A stretch of DNA of 34,785 nucleotides from Oceanospirillales bacterium (GCA_003233115.1 QIKV01000023.1:1-34785), one strand, 5' to 3'; positions 7,317-16,627 are shown, numbered from the stretch's first letter. Notes: generated by a model not told the origin, from the sequence alone. Numbers and translations are program-made.

Positions 7317-8249
7317 GTGACAGAAAAGACAACTTTCGGCGTTCGCCACGTCGAAGTTTCGCGGGATCGGGACGGTCAGCGGCTGGATAATTTCCTCATG
7401 GCCCGGCTCAAAGGCGTACCGCGTTCGGTCATCTACCGCATTATCCGCACGGGTCAGGTACGCGTTAACGGGGGCAGGGCCAAGCCGGCCAGCAGGCTTC
7501 AGGCCGGCGATATGGTCAGGGTCCCGCCGGCATCGTCACGCCCGCCTGGCAGCGTGGCTATTTCAGCGGATGTTCTGCAACTGCTGAATCGTTCTATTTG
7601 CTTTGAAGACGGCAGTATCATGGTCATCGACAAGCCCGCCGGCATGGCGGTGCATGGGGGTAGCGGCCTTGCCTGGGGTGTCATCGACGTGGTGCGGAAA
7701 CTGCGGCCAGCAGCGCATGTGGACCTGGTGCACCGGTTGGATCGGGAAACCAGCGGTTGCTTATTGCTGGCGCTTGACGGTGATGCCCTGCGGGATCTCA
7801 ATCAGCAGCTTGGCAACAATGAACTTGATAAACGCTACCTGTGCCTGTTGGACGGCCAACTCAGCAAGACGGTGATCGAGGTGCAGGAACCGATAGGAAA
7901 GTGTGATCGGTCCGGTGAGCACTTTATGCGGGTCGATCCGCACGGCAAGCCCGCCCACACGACCTTTCGCCTGCTACACAACTATGGGTCCTGCAGCTTT
8001 GCAGAAGCCCAACTGCATAGCGGGCGGACACACCAGATACGCGTACATGCAGCCCATTTGGGTATGGCACTGGTTGGTGATAAAAAATACGCCCCTGCTG
8101 CACGGCAAAAGTACTGGAGGAGCAGGGGCGTAAAACGGCTTTTTCTGCATGCGCAGCAGTTGCAATTCAGGACATCGAACGGCACTGGGCAACGGGTCAA
8201 TTGCCCGTTGCCGGACGATCTGAAAAATTTTATTGATGGTCTGTTATGA
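7317..8249 (+). CDS. rluC: 23S rRNA pseudouridine synthase RluC
   Basis: A 310-residue RluA-family enzyme. In E. coli, RluC modifies 23S rRNA positions 955, 2504 and 2580. An N-terminal S4 RNA-binding domain (about residues 20-70, GQRLDNFLMARLKGVPRSVI) precedes the catalytic domain. Catalytic Asp142 lies in VHRLDRETSG, and the later RTHQIRVH motif is present. I chose GTG 7317 because GGAG (7306-7309) sits 7 nt upstream. An in-frame ATG at 7299 has no ribosome-binding site and would abut the rne promoter on the other strand. Placement divergent from rne is a conserved gammaproteobacterial arrangement and supports RluC over RluA or RluD. Confidence 0.93.
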   Translation: MTEKTTFGVRHVEVSRDRDGQRLDNFLMARLKGVPRSVIYRIIRTGQVRVNGGRAKPASRLQAGDMVRVPPASSRPPGSVAISADVLQLLNRSICFEDGSIMVIDKPAGMAVHGGSGLAWGVIDVVRKLRPAAHVDLVHRLDRETSGCLLLALDGDALRDLNQQLGNNELDKRYLCLLDGQLSKTVIEVQEPIGKCDRSGEHFMRVDPHGKPAHTTFRLLHNYGSCSFAEAQLHSGRTHQIRVHAAHLGMALVGDKKYAPAARQKYWRSRGVKRLFLHAQQLQFRTSNGTGQRVNCPLPDDLKNFIDGLL

Positions 8250-8302
8250 CTCGGCACCTGAACGAGCACTTTACCTACAGGTCTTTACCTAATTTTGGCT
8301 GG

Positions 8303-8328
8303 TTGACAGCCCCTCGCTATGGTCTAAT
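8303..8328 (+). promoter_or_regulatory. possible promoter of the lol-lpx gene series
   Basis: A perfect TTGACA (8303-8308) and a -10-like TCTAAT (8323-8328) precede lolC. The 14-nt spacer is shorter than usual. Initiation about 7 nt downstream would fall on the ATG at 8335, giving a leaderless or nearly leaderless message. The gene indeed has no visible Shine-Dalgarno site. Confidence 0.3.
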
Positions 8329-8334
8329 CCCCTG

Positions 8335-9582
8335 ATGATGAAACCACTATCCGTTTTTATCGGTTTGCGTTACCTGCGGGCCAAAAAACAAAATCATTTC
8401 ATATCATTTATTTCGCTGGTCTCCATGCTGGGGATCGCGCTGGGTGTCACAACCCTCATTACCGTCATTTCGGTCATGAACGGCTTTGAAATAGAGCTGC
8501 GCTCACGCATCCTGGGTGCTATTTCGGACGCGACGATTCAGCCGCTGGATGGGCCGCTGGAGCATTGGCGGGGAATTATCCGCAGGATGGACTCACGTGA
8601 TGATGTGATTGCTGCAGCACCCTATATTGAGGTCGGTGCGTGGTTGCAGGCCAACGGCTCCAGTGGTGCCCTGGTGCGTGGCGTTGATCCGGCCTATGAA
8701 CCCAGTGTGTCAGATATTGCCACCAGTATGGTTGATGGCAGCCTGGACGACCTGCGCAGCGGTGAATACGGCATTGTGCTGGGGGTTGGCCTGGCGGGGC
8801 GTCTGCGCGTTGGGCTGGGGGACAAAGTAACCCTCATTGCACCAAGGCTCAGGGCGAGCCCCTTTGGCGCCACTCCCCTGATGCGGCGTTTTACCGTCGT
8901 GGGCATGTTTGAGTTTGGTGAATATGAAAATGATACCAGCCTGGCCATGGTTCATATAGAAGATGCTGCCAGGCTGTTACGCATGCCGGAAGGCTCAATC
9001 GGTGGCATCCGGCTCAAGCTCAAGGACCTGGATTCCGCCTGGTGGGTAGCACGTGAAATCTCGCAACAACTGGAAGGCGTTTTCCGCGTCAGGGACTGGA
9101 GCCAGGAGCGTGGCAACCTGTTTCGTGCCGTCAAGACCGAAAAAACTGTCATGTGGGTTATCCTGTCGCTGATTGTTGCGGTCGCGGCATTCAATATCAT
9201 TTCCATGCTGGTCATGGTCGTGACGGATAAGCAATCTGATATCGCAATATTGAAAACCATGGGCGCGCGTGCGGGCACCATCATGCGGGTATTCGTGGTC
9301 CAGGGTAGCCTGATTGGCATCATCGGCACGCTACTGGGGGTTGTCGGTGGTATTTTGCTGGCAGAAAACATTGCCACGGTCGTGCCGTTTCTTGAGCGTA
9401 TCTTCGGTTTTTCCCTGTTCCCGGAGGATATCTACTACATCACCGAACTGCCGTCCGATTTACGCAGCGCAAACGTGACCGGTTTTGCGCTGATGTCGCT
9501 TGGCATGTCGTTCCTGTCAACGTTGTATCCCGCCTGGCGGGCTTCCCGGACTCACCCCGCAGAGGCGCTGCGCTATGAATGA
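8335..9582 (+). CDS. lolC: lipoprotein-releasing ABC transporter permease (LolC/LolE family)
   Basis: A 415-residue inner-membrane permease that, with LolD, extracts mature lipoproteins and hands them to LolA. It has an N-terminal membrane helix (about 24-46), a large periplasmic domain (about 47-270), and a FtsX-type C-terminal domain with three helices (about 275-405) including SLIVAVAAFNIISMLVMVV. It ends in the family's STLYPAWRASRTHPAEALRYE pattern. Only one such permease adjoins lolD here, unlike E. coli lolC-lolD-lolE, so it may work as a homodimer of the LolF kind. A second copy elsewhere in the genome cannot be excluded. Its last 8 nt overlap lolD. There is no clear ribosome-binding site. 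Confidence 0.93.
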   Translation: MMKPLSVFIGLRYLRAKKQNHFISFISLVSMLGIALGVTTLITVISVMNGFEIELRSRILGAISDATIQPLDGPLEHWRGIIRRMDSRDDVIAAAPYIEVGAWLQANGSSGALVRGVDPAYEPSVSDIATSMVDGSLDDLRSGEYGIVLGVGLAGRLRVGLGDKVTLIAPRLRASPFGATPLMRRFTVVGMFEFGEYENDTSLAMVHIEDAARLLRMPEGSIGGIRLKLKDLDSAWWVAREISQQLEGVFRVRDWSQERGNLFRAVKTEKTVMWVILSLIVAVAAFNIISMLVMVVTDKQSDIAILKTMGARAGTIMRVFVVQGSLIGIIGTLLGVVGGILLAENIATVVPFLERIFGFSLFPEDIYYITELPSDLRSANVTGFALMSLGMSFLSTLYPAWRASRTHPAEALRYE

Positions 9583-10282
9583 ATCCCGACCCTCAAATTG
9601 CACCAGCAGCATGGTGGTTGAGGCCAGGGGTATCAGCCGTGGCTTCAGGCAGGGTCCAAAACGTGTGGAGGTATTGAAAGATATCAACCTGCAGGTACCC
9701 GCAGGTACATCGCTGGCGATTGTGGGTGCCTCAGGTGCCGGCAAAAGCACTTTACTGCATATACTGGGCGGCCTGGACCGGCCGGATAAAGGTGAGGTGT
9801 ATGTCGACGGCAAGTCCGTGTGGCAAATGTCCGAGCGCGAACGGGGCGACCTGCGAAATTCCCGCATGGGTTTTATCTACCAGTTCCATCATTTATTGCC
9901 GGAATTCACGGCCATGGAAAATGTAGCCATGCCATTGCTGATACGCGGTGAACCAACTGCTGTAGCGGTACTACGGGCTACAGAGATCCTGGAAACTGTC
10001 GGGCTGGGCCAGCGCCTGGATCACAAGCCCGGTGAACTGTCGGGTGGTGAGCGGCAAAGGGCGGCGGTTGCGCGTGCTCTGGTGGGGAAGCCGGCGTGCG
10101 TGCTGGGCGATGAGCCAACCGGCAATCTGGATGAGCGCATTGCCAACCAGGTCTTCGAGCAGTTACTTGAGCTCAATACAGAGCTGCAAACCAGCCTGAT
10201 ACTGGTCACGCATGATATGGGCCTGGCAGCAAAAATGAATCAGCAATTTGAATTGCATATGGGGGGCTTACAGCCACTTTAA
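9575..10282 (+). CDS. lolD: lipoprotein-releasing ABC transporter ATPase LolD
   Basis: A 235-residue ABC ATPase that powers lipoprotein release. Walker A GASGAGKST (51-59), Q-loop Gln103 within YQFHHLLPEF, signature LSGGE (155-159), Walker B ending in Asp179-Glu180 (VLGDEPTGNLD) and switch His213 (THD) are all present. It is of the MacB/LolD subfamily by the LGGLDRPDKGEV and PTGNLD patterns. The ATG at 9575 lies inside the end of lolC, indicating translational coupling. The frame is open further upstream, but only within lolC. A later ATG at 9611 is possible but has no ribosome-binding site. Confidence 0.95.
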   Translation: MNESRPSNCTSSMVVEARGISRGFRQGPKRVEVLKDINLQVPAGTSLAIVGASGAGKSTLLHILGGLDRPDKGEVYVDGKSVWQMSERERGDLRNSRMGFIYQFHHLLPEFTAMENVAMPLLIRGEPTAVAVLRATEILETVGLGQRLDHKPGELSGGERQRAAVARALVGKPACVLGDEPTGNLDERIANQVFEQLLELNTELQTSLILVTHDMGLAAKMNQQFELHMGGLQPL

Positions 10283-10311
10283 TCTGCTTGCTGTAAACCA
10301 AGGGGGGAGCA

Positions 10312-12624
10312 TTGAAAGCCTGGGCGCTGCTCATTGCAGGAGCGGTTTCACCATACCTGTTCGCCTCGACACTGCCGTCCCGTCTTGCCGGGCTGCTACT
10401 TGTCCCGCTGATTGCGCTGGCTGTATTAAAACCGTCGCTCAGAATCTGGTGTATTTTCCCGGTGTTTTTCCTGCTCACAACGCTGACCGTCAATCATCGC
10501 CTGGCGGCGCGCCTGCCGGTTACGGCCAACATGTCGCTACACGAAATAACCGGCCGGGTTGCCAGCCTGCCCCGGCGTGGCAATGGGTCACTCCGCTTTG
10601 AGTTTCGGCCTGATAGCGTCAACGGCCCCATCCCTGCCAGGATTCGCGTCTACTGGTTTACGCGCAATGACAGGGATGGTGGTGTCAAAGCACCTGAGTT
10701 GCACGCCGGCGAACGCTGGCGGTTACAGTTGGAGTTAAGGACGACCCGGCGGTCTGTCAATTTCACTGGTACCGATGCAGAGCGCTGGCTGTTTGTTGAC
10801 GGTATCGGCGCTTTGGCCTATGTGCAACCCGGAGACAACGTCCGGCTGGCCGACCCCGGGGTATTCGACCTGCAACATTGGCGGGCATCAACGCTGGCAA
10901 GGCTTGAGCAGATCGCGGCAGATGTACCCGCATTCAGAATGCTGGCAGCACTGGCCATTGCCGATCGCCGTGGTTTGCTCAGCACCGACAGGGATGTTTT
11001 TGCCGCGACCGGAACCGGCCATTTACTGGCCATCTCGGGCTTGCATATTGGCCTTGCCGCCGTTATGGGGTTCTATCTGGGGAGGCTGGTTTTACTGTTT
11101 TTCCCACCTGGCCTGCGCTTGCAGATTGCGCTTGCACTGCCCTGGCTCAGCGCCTGGCTGGCCGCCTTGTCATACTCGGCTTTGGCCGGATTCGGAGTAT
11201 CTACCCAGCGGGCCCTGATCATGCTGTCGGTGGCCAGCCTGGCCATGCTGAACCGGCGCAAGGTGCATGCCGGCCTGGCCTGGATGGTCGCCATGGCGGC
11301 GGTTTTGCTGGCCGACCCGTTCGCACCCCTGCGTGCCGGATTCTGGTTTTCCTTTATTGCTGTCGCTGTTTTGCTGCTGTTGTTTGTGCCGCGTTATGGG
11401 AACCTGCCGGTCTGGCGCAAGATGATTTTCGCCCAGTTTGGAATATCACTGGTCATGGCACCCCTGGGTATGCACTGGTTCCAGCAGGCCAGCGTGACGG
11501 GGTTGCTTGCCAATCTGGTTGCCATCCCCGTTGTCAGTTTCCTGGTTGTCCCCCTGATCCTGACTGCGCTGCCTTTTTTGTGGCTGCCCGGACCGCTGGC
11601 GGTCTGGCTGTTGAAGCTGGCCGGCTACACGATGCATTGGTTATTCCTGTTGCTGGAACAGTTGGCAGCGCTCCAGCCTGACTGGTTAAGTGCCACCAGG
11701 ACGCCGGGCCTGGCAAGTACCATACTGGCGATGCTTGGCGCGCTGTTGTTACTATTGCCCCGCGGTGTACCGGGTCGTTATGCAGGTTTGCTGCTGATGT
11801 TGCCGCTGCTGTTACCCACCGCAGTTCCACTGGACCCAACCGAGGCCCAGGCTGACTTCCTTGATGTAGGGCAGGGCCTTGCCGTGCTGATCGGTAACCG
11901 CAATTACCTGCTGGTGTACGATACCGGGCCCGGCAACGGCCTGGCGGGCGAGGAGCGTTGGGATATGGTTGCCGGCACCATCCAGCCCATGCTGGTGGCG
12001 CGGGGGCAAAAGCCTGATCTGATTGTCGTCAGCCACGCGGACCTTGATCATTCTGGTGGCTTGGCAAGCTTGCGACAATACTACCCGCAGGCCCAGTACC
12101 TGGCCAGCCTGCCCAGGGTACGGGCCGGTATACGGCCGTGCCGCGCACCGGACGCCTGGTCAGCAGGGGGCATGAAATTCACCGTACTGCACCCCTCTGC
12201 CGGGTTACCATACCTTGGCAATGACAGCTCATGCGTTATCAGTGTCCGGGGCCAGGGCCTGGATTTTCTGCTGAGTGGTGATATCAGCCGCCTGGTTGAG
12301 CAAAGACTGGTCAATGAGGGCCTTGCAACCCATGCCATCCTGAGCGTGCCACACCACGGCAGCTCGACATCCTCCTCCACAGCCTTGCTTGAAGCCGTTC
12401 GTCCTGAGTTGGCGCTGATTTCAGCCGCCGCCAACAACCGCTTCGGTTTTCCCCGCGAAGATGTGATGCAACGCTATCAACAAGCCCGCATCCGCACGAT
12501 CAACACCACTGACTGCGGTGGTATCAGGATCACCACAGATTTGCGCGGTGCGTTCAAACTGGTGTCTGCCCGCACAAGCCGCAAGGCGATCTGGCGCTGG
12601 CCCGCCGCTCCGACCTGTCCGTAG
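10312..12624 (+). CDS. comEC: DNA internalization protein ComEC/Rec2
   Basis: A 770-residue inner-membrane channel for single-stranded DNA in natural transformation. The layout is N-terminal hydrophobic helices and a soluble DUF4131-type segment (about 1-190), the Competence domain with ATGTGHLLAISGLHIGL (232-248) and many helices to about 510, then a C-terminal metallo-beta-lactamase domain. That domain has SHADLDHSGG (574-583) and VPHHGSSTS. The start is TTG at 10312, 8 nt after a very strong AAGGGGGGAG site. Position between lolD and exbB matches other gammaproteobacteria. No other competence gene is in the window, so competence itself is not shown. Confidence 0.93.
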   Translation: MKAWALLIAGAVSPYLFASTLPSRLAGLLLVPLIALAVLKPSLRIWCIFPVFFLLTTLTVNHRLAARLPVTANMSLHEITGRVASLPRRGNGSLRFEFRPDSVNGPIPARIRVYWFTRNDRDGGVKAPELHAGERWRLQLELRTTRRSVNFTGTDAERWLFVDGIGALAYVQPGDNVRLADPGVFDLQHWRASTLARLEQIAADVPAFRMLAALAIADRRGLLSTDRDVFAATGTGHLLAISGLHIGLAAVMGFYLGRLVLLFFPPGLRLQIALALPWLSAWLAALSYSALAGFGVSTQRALIMLSVASLAMLNRRKVHAGLAWMVAMAAVLLADPFAPLRAGFWFSFIAVAVLLLLFVPRYGNLPVWRKMIFAQFGISLVMAPLGMHWFQQASVTGLLANLVAIPVVSFLVVPLILTALPFLWLPGPLAVWLLKLAGYTMHWLFLLLEQLAALQPDWLSATRTPGLASTILAMLGALLLLLPRGVPGRYAGLLLMLPLLLPTAVPLDPTEAQADFLDVGQGLAVLIGNRNYLLVYDTGPGNGLAGEERWDMVAGTIQPMLVARGQKPDLIVVSHADLDHSGGLASLRQYYPQAQYLASLPRVRAGIRPCRAPDAWSAGGMKFTVLHPSAGLPYLGNDSSCVISVRGQGLDFLLSGDISRLVEQRLVNEGLATHAILSVPHHGSSTSSSTALLEAVRPELALISAAANNRFGFPREDVMQRYQQARIRTINTTDCGGIRITTDLRGAFKLVSARTSRKAIWRWPAAPTCP

Positions 12625-12712
12625 CCCCTGATACAGTCAGCCACCAGAATCCACACAATCCAAGCCCCACTGCACGCAATCGCACAGTACCGCATATCCT
12701 GTGCATAAGGTA

Positions 12713-12730
12713 TTATTCTGTCCGGAATAA
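12713..12730. promoter_or_regulatory. inverted repeat upstream of exbB
   Basis: TTATTCTGTCCGGAATAA has perfect 6-bp arms (TTATTC and GAATAA) around a 6-nt centre, 18 nt before the exbB GTG. It overlaps a TATTAT -10-like sequence. An operator is possible. It does not look like a Fur box. Confidence 0.25.
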
Positions 12731-12748
12731 GCAAAGGAGTGAAACCAG

Positions 12749-13399
12749 GTGCTGGAAATTATTCTTGCCGGTGGTTGGATGATGCTACCCATACTGCTCT
12801 GCTCCACCTTTGCGGTCGCAATCATCATTGAGCGTTTCTGGACTTTGCGTAAACGTAAAGTCACGCCGAACGGCCTCAGCGCAACGGTGGAAGACTGGGC
12901 AGCAAGACAAAGGCTGGATCAGCGTCATATAGACCGGTTGCGGGAGGAATCCCCATTGGGTCGTGTGTATGCCGCTGCACTGAACAACCGCACGCGTTCC
13001 AGGGACTTGATCAAGGAAGCTGTTGAGGATACCGGCCGCCATGTTGTCCATGATCTGGAGCGGTTCCTGAACACCCTCGGCACCATCGCGGGCATTTCCC
13101 CGTTACTGGGTTTGCTCGGCACCGTCATCGGTATGATCAAGGTGTTTTCAGCCATCATGATCAGTGGTGTCGGAGACGCCAATGTACTGGCAGGCGGGAT
13201 TTCAGAAGCGTTAATTACCACTGCAGCAGGTCTGACTGTTGCCATTCCCAGCTATTTTTTCTACCGCTATTTCCGCGGCATGGTGGCTGAATATGTCATC
13301 ACAATGGAAAAAAAGGCCATCACACTCATCGAATGTATTGAGCGCGGTCATAATCCACCGGCTGAATTCACACCGCACGGGCAGGCAGCGTGCGACTAA
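12749..13399 (+). CDS. exbB: ExbB/TolQ/MotA-family proton channel protein
   Basis: A 216-residue inner-membrane protein with an N-terminal helix (about 7-30), a cytoplasmic loop (about 35-100) and two further helices. These include TLGTIAGISPLLGLLGTVIGMI and ITTAAGLTVAIPSYFFYRYF, the family's hallmark Gly-rich channel helices. With ExbD it forms a proton-motive-force motor. It starts at GTG 12749, preceded by AAAGGAG, and overlaps exbD by 10 nt. No tonB or receptor gene is nearby, so the energised process is unknown. Location between comEC and msbA is common in gammaproteobacteria. Confidence 0.92.
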   Translation: MLEIILAGGWMMLPILLCSTFAVAIIIERFWTLRKRKVTPNGLSATVEDWAARQRLDQRHIDRLREESPLGRVYAAALNNRTRSRDLIKEAVEDTGRHVVHDLERFLNTLGTIAGISPLLGLLGTVIGMIKVFSAIMISGVGDANVLAGGISEALITTAAGLTVAIPSYFFYRYFRGMVAEYVITMEKKAITLIECIERGHNPPAEFTPHGQAACD

Positions 13400-13824
13400 G
13401 CGTATCAAAAACTGAAGATCCTGAGATCAACCTGGCATCATTGATCGATGTGGTGTTCCTGTTGTTGATATTTTTCATGGTAAGTACGACTTTTGAGCAG
13501 CCGGCTGTTTTGAAAGTAGACCTGCCGGAAGCCAGCAATGTCAGCCAGCCAGAAAAACAGCCCCACAGTTTTGAGCTGGTCATTGACCAGCAGGGCCAGT
13601 ACTACCTGAATGACCGCCAACTGATGGATGGCAAGCCCGCAACCCTGCGGGCAGCTTTCAACGAGGCGGCCGGTGAGGATCGGGACATTCCGGTGATCCT
13701 GCGCGCAGATGCCAACACGCCCTACCATTTTGTAGTCACTGCCATGGATGTGGCAGCACAACTTGGTTTCACCCGCCTCTCCATCGCTACCGAACGCGTC
13801 ACTGAAGATCAGGCCGGAGACTAA
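13390..13824 (+). CDS. exbD: ExbD/TolR-family motor protein
   Basis: A 144-residue partner of ExbB. A short cytoplasmic N-terminus leads into a single membrane helix (about 17-38) with the proton-carrying Asp20 in LIDVVFLLLIFFMV, followed by a periplasmic TolR-like domain (about 60-140) ending in a VMDVAAQLGF-type pattern. The proposed GTG start at 13390 lies within the exbB 3' end. The stop is 2 nt before msbA, implying a single transcript through exbB-exbD-msbA. Confidence 0.92.
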   Translation: MRLSVSKTEDPEINLASLIDVVFLLLIFFMVSTTFEQPAVLKVDLPEASNVSQPEKQPHSFELVIDQQGQYYLNDRQLMDGKPATLRAAFNEAAGEDRDIPVILRADANTPYHFVVTAMDVAAQLGFTRLSIATERVTEDQAGD

Positions 13825-13826
13825 CC

Positions 13827-15581
13827 ATGCCTGCGCAGGCCGCATATACACCGGCGGTTGTTTACCGGCGCCTGTGGGGTTACACACGCAGATACTGGTG
13901 GATGTTCCTGATCGGCCTCGTCGGTGTCAGCCTCGATGCCGGCATGCAGGCGCTGTTCATCAAATTTGTTGAACCGCTGATTGATCGCGTATTCGTGGCC
14001 AAGGATGCAGCCTATGGCCTGTGGCTGGCCGGCGGCATCCTGGTCGTGGTGCTGTTACGCATCAGTGGGAATTTTGCTGGTGTTTACGGTATGGAATGGA
14101 CCGGCAGGCGGGTTGTGGCCGACTTGCGCAGGGAGCTTTTTGAGAGCTATCTGCACCTGCCCGCAGCATTTTTTGACCGTAACTCTGCCGGCCAGTTGAT
14201 CTCCAAGCTTGCCTATAACAGTGAACAGGTGGCCAACGCTGCGACCAAGGCGGTCATTTCTGCTTTCCGCGATATCATGCTATTGGTTTACCTGCTAATC
14301 GTCATGCTCAGCATCAATGTGAAACTGACTGCGGTCATGTTGATACTGGTGCCGGTGGTGGCACTGGTCGTCACCATTATCAGCCGCAAATTCCGCAAGA
14401 TCAGCCGCAACATCCAGGACTCGATGGGTGACGTGGCCCACGTCACCGAAGAAGCTGTGATTGGCCAGCGTGTGGTGAAAGTTTTCCGCGGGCAGGTGTC
14501 TGAGAACAAGCGCTTTGAACGCGTCAATGAACGCACCCGGCGCTTGCAGATGCGCATGGTTGCAACCCACATGCTCAGTTCATCCATGGTGCAACTGGCT
14601 GCCGGTTTGGCGATGGTGATATTGATGCTGGTTGCCATTCAGCCAACCATGCTGGAACAGATTACTGCGGGTACCTTCACGTCTATCTTCTTTGCCATGG
14701 TCGCGACCATACCACCACTGAAGCGGCTGACCGCCGTGCAATCCCAGTTGCAAAAGGGCATTGCGGCAGCCGAGAGTATTTTCCTTGTCATCGATACCGA
14801 AAAAGAAAAGGACACCGGCACCAGAACGGTTGCGCGGGCCGTCGGCGAGGTCGAGTTTGACAATGTCAGCTTTCAGTATGAAAAAAGTGAACAGCCGATC
14901 CTGGAAAATATCAGCCTGCGACTGGCGCCGGGCAGTGTGACCGCATTGGTAGGGCACAGCGGCAGCGGTAAAACCACGCTGGCCGGGTTGTTAGCGCGTT
15001 TTTATAATTACAACCAGGGCAGGATCCTGCTGGACGGTTATGAACTGTCAGACTATCAACTGGATAATTTGCGTGAGCAGATTGCGCTGGTCAGCCAGGA
15101 CGTCGTACTGTTTAACGACACCATCGCCGGTAACATCGCTTACGGGGTACTGGCGGGAGCGGAGCGCAGTGCGATCACCCGTGCTGCCTGCGCTGCCCAT
15201 GCGATGGAATTTATCGAACAACTCCCGCAGGGCCTCGACACCCGCCTGGGTGAAAGTGGCACACTGCTGTCCGGCGGCCAGCGACAGCGCCTGGCCATCG
15301 CCAGGGCCCTGCTAAAAGATGCGCCGCTGCTGATTCTTGATGAGGCCACTTCTGCACTTGATTCGGAATCGGAGCGGGCTATCCAGGACGCGCTCAAAGA
15401 AGTCATGAAAAACCGCACAACCCTGGTCATCGCCCACCGCCTGTCCACGATTGAAAACGCCGACCAGGTCATTGTGTTGCGCAAGGGCAGGGTGGTTGAG
15501 CAGGGCACGCACGCCGAACTGTTGGCCCTCAACGGTGCCTATGCCCGCTTGTACCAGACCCAGTTTGGCGACCATGAGTAA
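13827..15581 (+). CDS. msbA: lipid A export ATP-binding/permease protein MsbA
   Basis: A 584-residue half-transporter that flips core-lipid A to the outer leaflet of the inner membrane. The N-terminal exporter-type membrane domain (about 20-320, six helices) is followed by an ATPase domain (about 340-580). The ATPase domain has Walker A GHSGSGKTT (376-384), signature LSGGQ (481-485), Walker B LLILDE (501-506) and switch His537 (IAHRLST). Length equals E. coli MsbA (582). Position just before lpxK is the usual msbA-lpxK pairing and favours MsbA over other lipid or peptide exporters. Confidence 0.95.
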   Translation: MPAQAAYTPAVVYRRLWGYTRRYWWMFLIGLVGVSLDAGMQALFIKFVEPLIDRVFVAKDAAYGLWLAGGILVVVLLRISGNFAGVYGMEWTGRRVVADLRRELFESYLHLPAAFFDRNSAGQLISKLAYNSEQVANAATKAVISAFRDIMLLVYLLIVMLSINVKLTAVMLILVPVVALVVTIISRKFRKISRNIQDSMGDVAHVTEEAVIGQRVVKVFRGQVSENKRFERVNERTRRLQMRMVATHMLSSSMVQLAAGLAMVILMLVAIQPTMLEQITAGTFTSIFFAMVATIPPLKRLTAVQSQLQKGIAAAESIFLVIDTEKEKDTGTRTVARAVGEVEFDNVSFQYEKSEQPILENISLRLAPGSVTALVGHSGSGKTTLAGLLARFYNYNQGRILLDGYELSDYQLDNLREQIALVSQDVVLFNDTIAGNIAYGVLAGAERSAITRAACAAHAMEFIEQLPQGLDTRLGESGTLLSGGQRQRLAIARALLKDAPLLILDEATSALDSESERAIQDALKEVMKNRTTLVIAHRLSTIENADQVIVLRKGRVVEQGTHAELLALNGAYARLYQTQFGDHE

Positions 15582-15604
15582 CTGGCGAGGCTGGCGATAC
15601 CAGG

Positions 15605-16627
15605 ATGCGCACAAGCATTGAAAACTACCTGCTGAAGCACTGGTACGGCACCCACAGGCCACCCTGGCCCCTGCGCATGCTGGAACCGGTGTACCGTACC
15701 GCTTACCGGCGACGGCAACAGCGTCAGATGGCAGACCCCGGTTCGTACCGGCCCGGTCTGCCACTGATTGTCGTCGGCAACATCACGGTTGGCGGTAGCG
15801 GCAAAACACCGCTGGTGATTGCGCTCAGCCAACTGGCAATTGAAATGGGTCTCAAACCGGGGCTGGCCAGCACCGGTTATGGCCGACAAAGCCGCGCAAC
15901 CCTGGAGGTGTGGGCGGATAGTGATACGGACTTATGCGGGGATGAACCGGTGTTATTGGCCAGGCGTTGCGGCGTCCCGGTGGTCGTTGCCGCAGACCGG
16001 CAGGCTGCGGTCAGGAAGCTGCACGAAATGGCAGTCGACCTGGTTATCTCAGACGACGGTCTGCAGCAGGCTGATCTGTGTCGTGACCTGGATATTTGCG
16101 TCGTCGACGGTAGCCGTGGCCTGGGCAATGGACACCTGATTCCGGCGGGTCCTTTGCGTGAACCGGCCGCGCGCCTTGCACGGGTGGATTACGTGGTGTG
16201 CAACGGGGTGTGGGCTGAAAAGCCGGCTGGTTTACAGGTCAGCACCATGCAATTGCGGGCCGAAGTAGTGCATTCCATGGATGGTATGACAGAATATCCA
16301 CTGGCTGAATTCCGCAACAGTCTGAAGGGGGCTCCGTTGCATGCTGTCGCTGCCATCGGTAATCCGGCCCGCTTTTTCAAGCTGCTGGAACAACACGGAA
16401 TCTATGCAATTACGCACCGGTTTGCGGATCACTACCGTTATAGTAAGCAGGATTTTAAATCGATGTCGGGCGCTACAGCGATTATCATGACCGAGAAGGA
16501 TGCGGTTAAGTGCCGTGGGCTGGGCCTTGAAAACGCCTGGTATGTGCCGGTTGAAACTTTGCTGCCGGATGACTTTAAGCAGGCGTTCAAAGACCGCCTG
16601 GAAATGTTGACCAGGGACAGAACATGA
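15605..16627 (+). CDS. lpxK: tetraacyldisaccharide 4'-kinase LpxK
   Basis: A 340-residue membrane-associated kinase that adds the 4'-phosphate to lipid A disaccharide, giving lipid IVA. It has the N-terminal amphipathic region with WYGTHRPPWPLRMLEPVY, the P-loop VGNITVGGSGKTP (57-69), SDDGLQQADLCRDLDICVVDG with the DDGLQ motif, and a late TEKDAVK motif. Length is close to the family norm (about 330). The stop overlaps the kdsB start as ATGA. The start follows GAGGCTGGCGATACCAGG, a modest ribosome-binding site. Confidence 0.95.
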   Translation: MRTSIENYLLKHWYGTHRPPWPLRMLEPVYRTAYRRRQQRQMADPGSYRPGLPLIVVGNITVGGSGKTPLVIALSQLAIEMGLKPGLASTGYGRQSRATLEVWADSDTDLCGDEPVLLARRCGVPVVVAADRQAAVRKLHEMAVDLVISDDGLQQADLCRDLDICVVDGSRGLGNGHLIPAGPLREPAARLARVDYVVCNGVWAEKPAGLQVSTMQLRAEVVHSMDGMTEYPLAEFRNSLKGAPLHAVAAIGNPARFFKLLEQHGIYAITHRFADHYRYSKQDFKSMSGATAIIMTEKDAVKCRGLGLENAWYVPVETLLPDDFKQAFKDRLEMLTRDRT

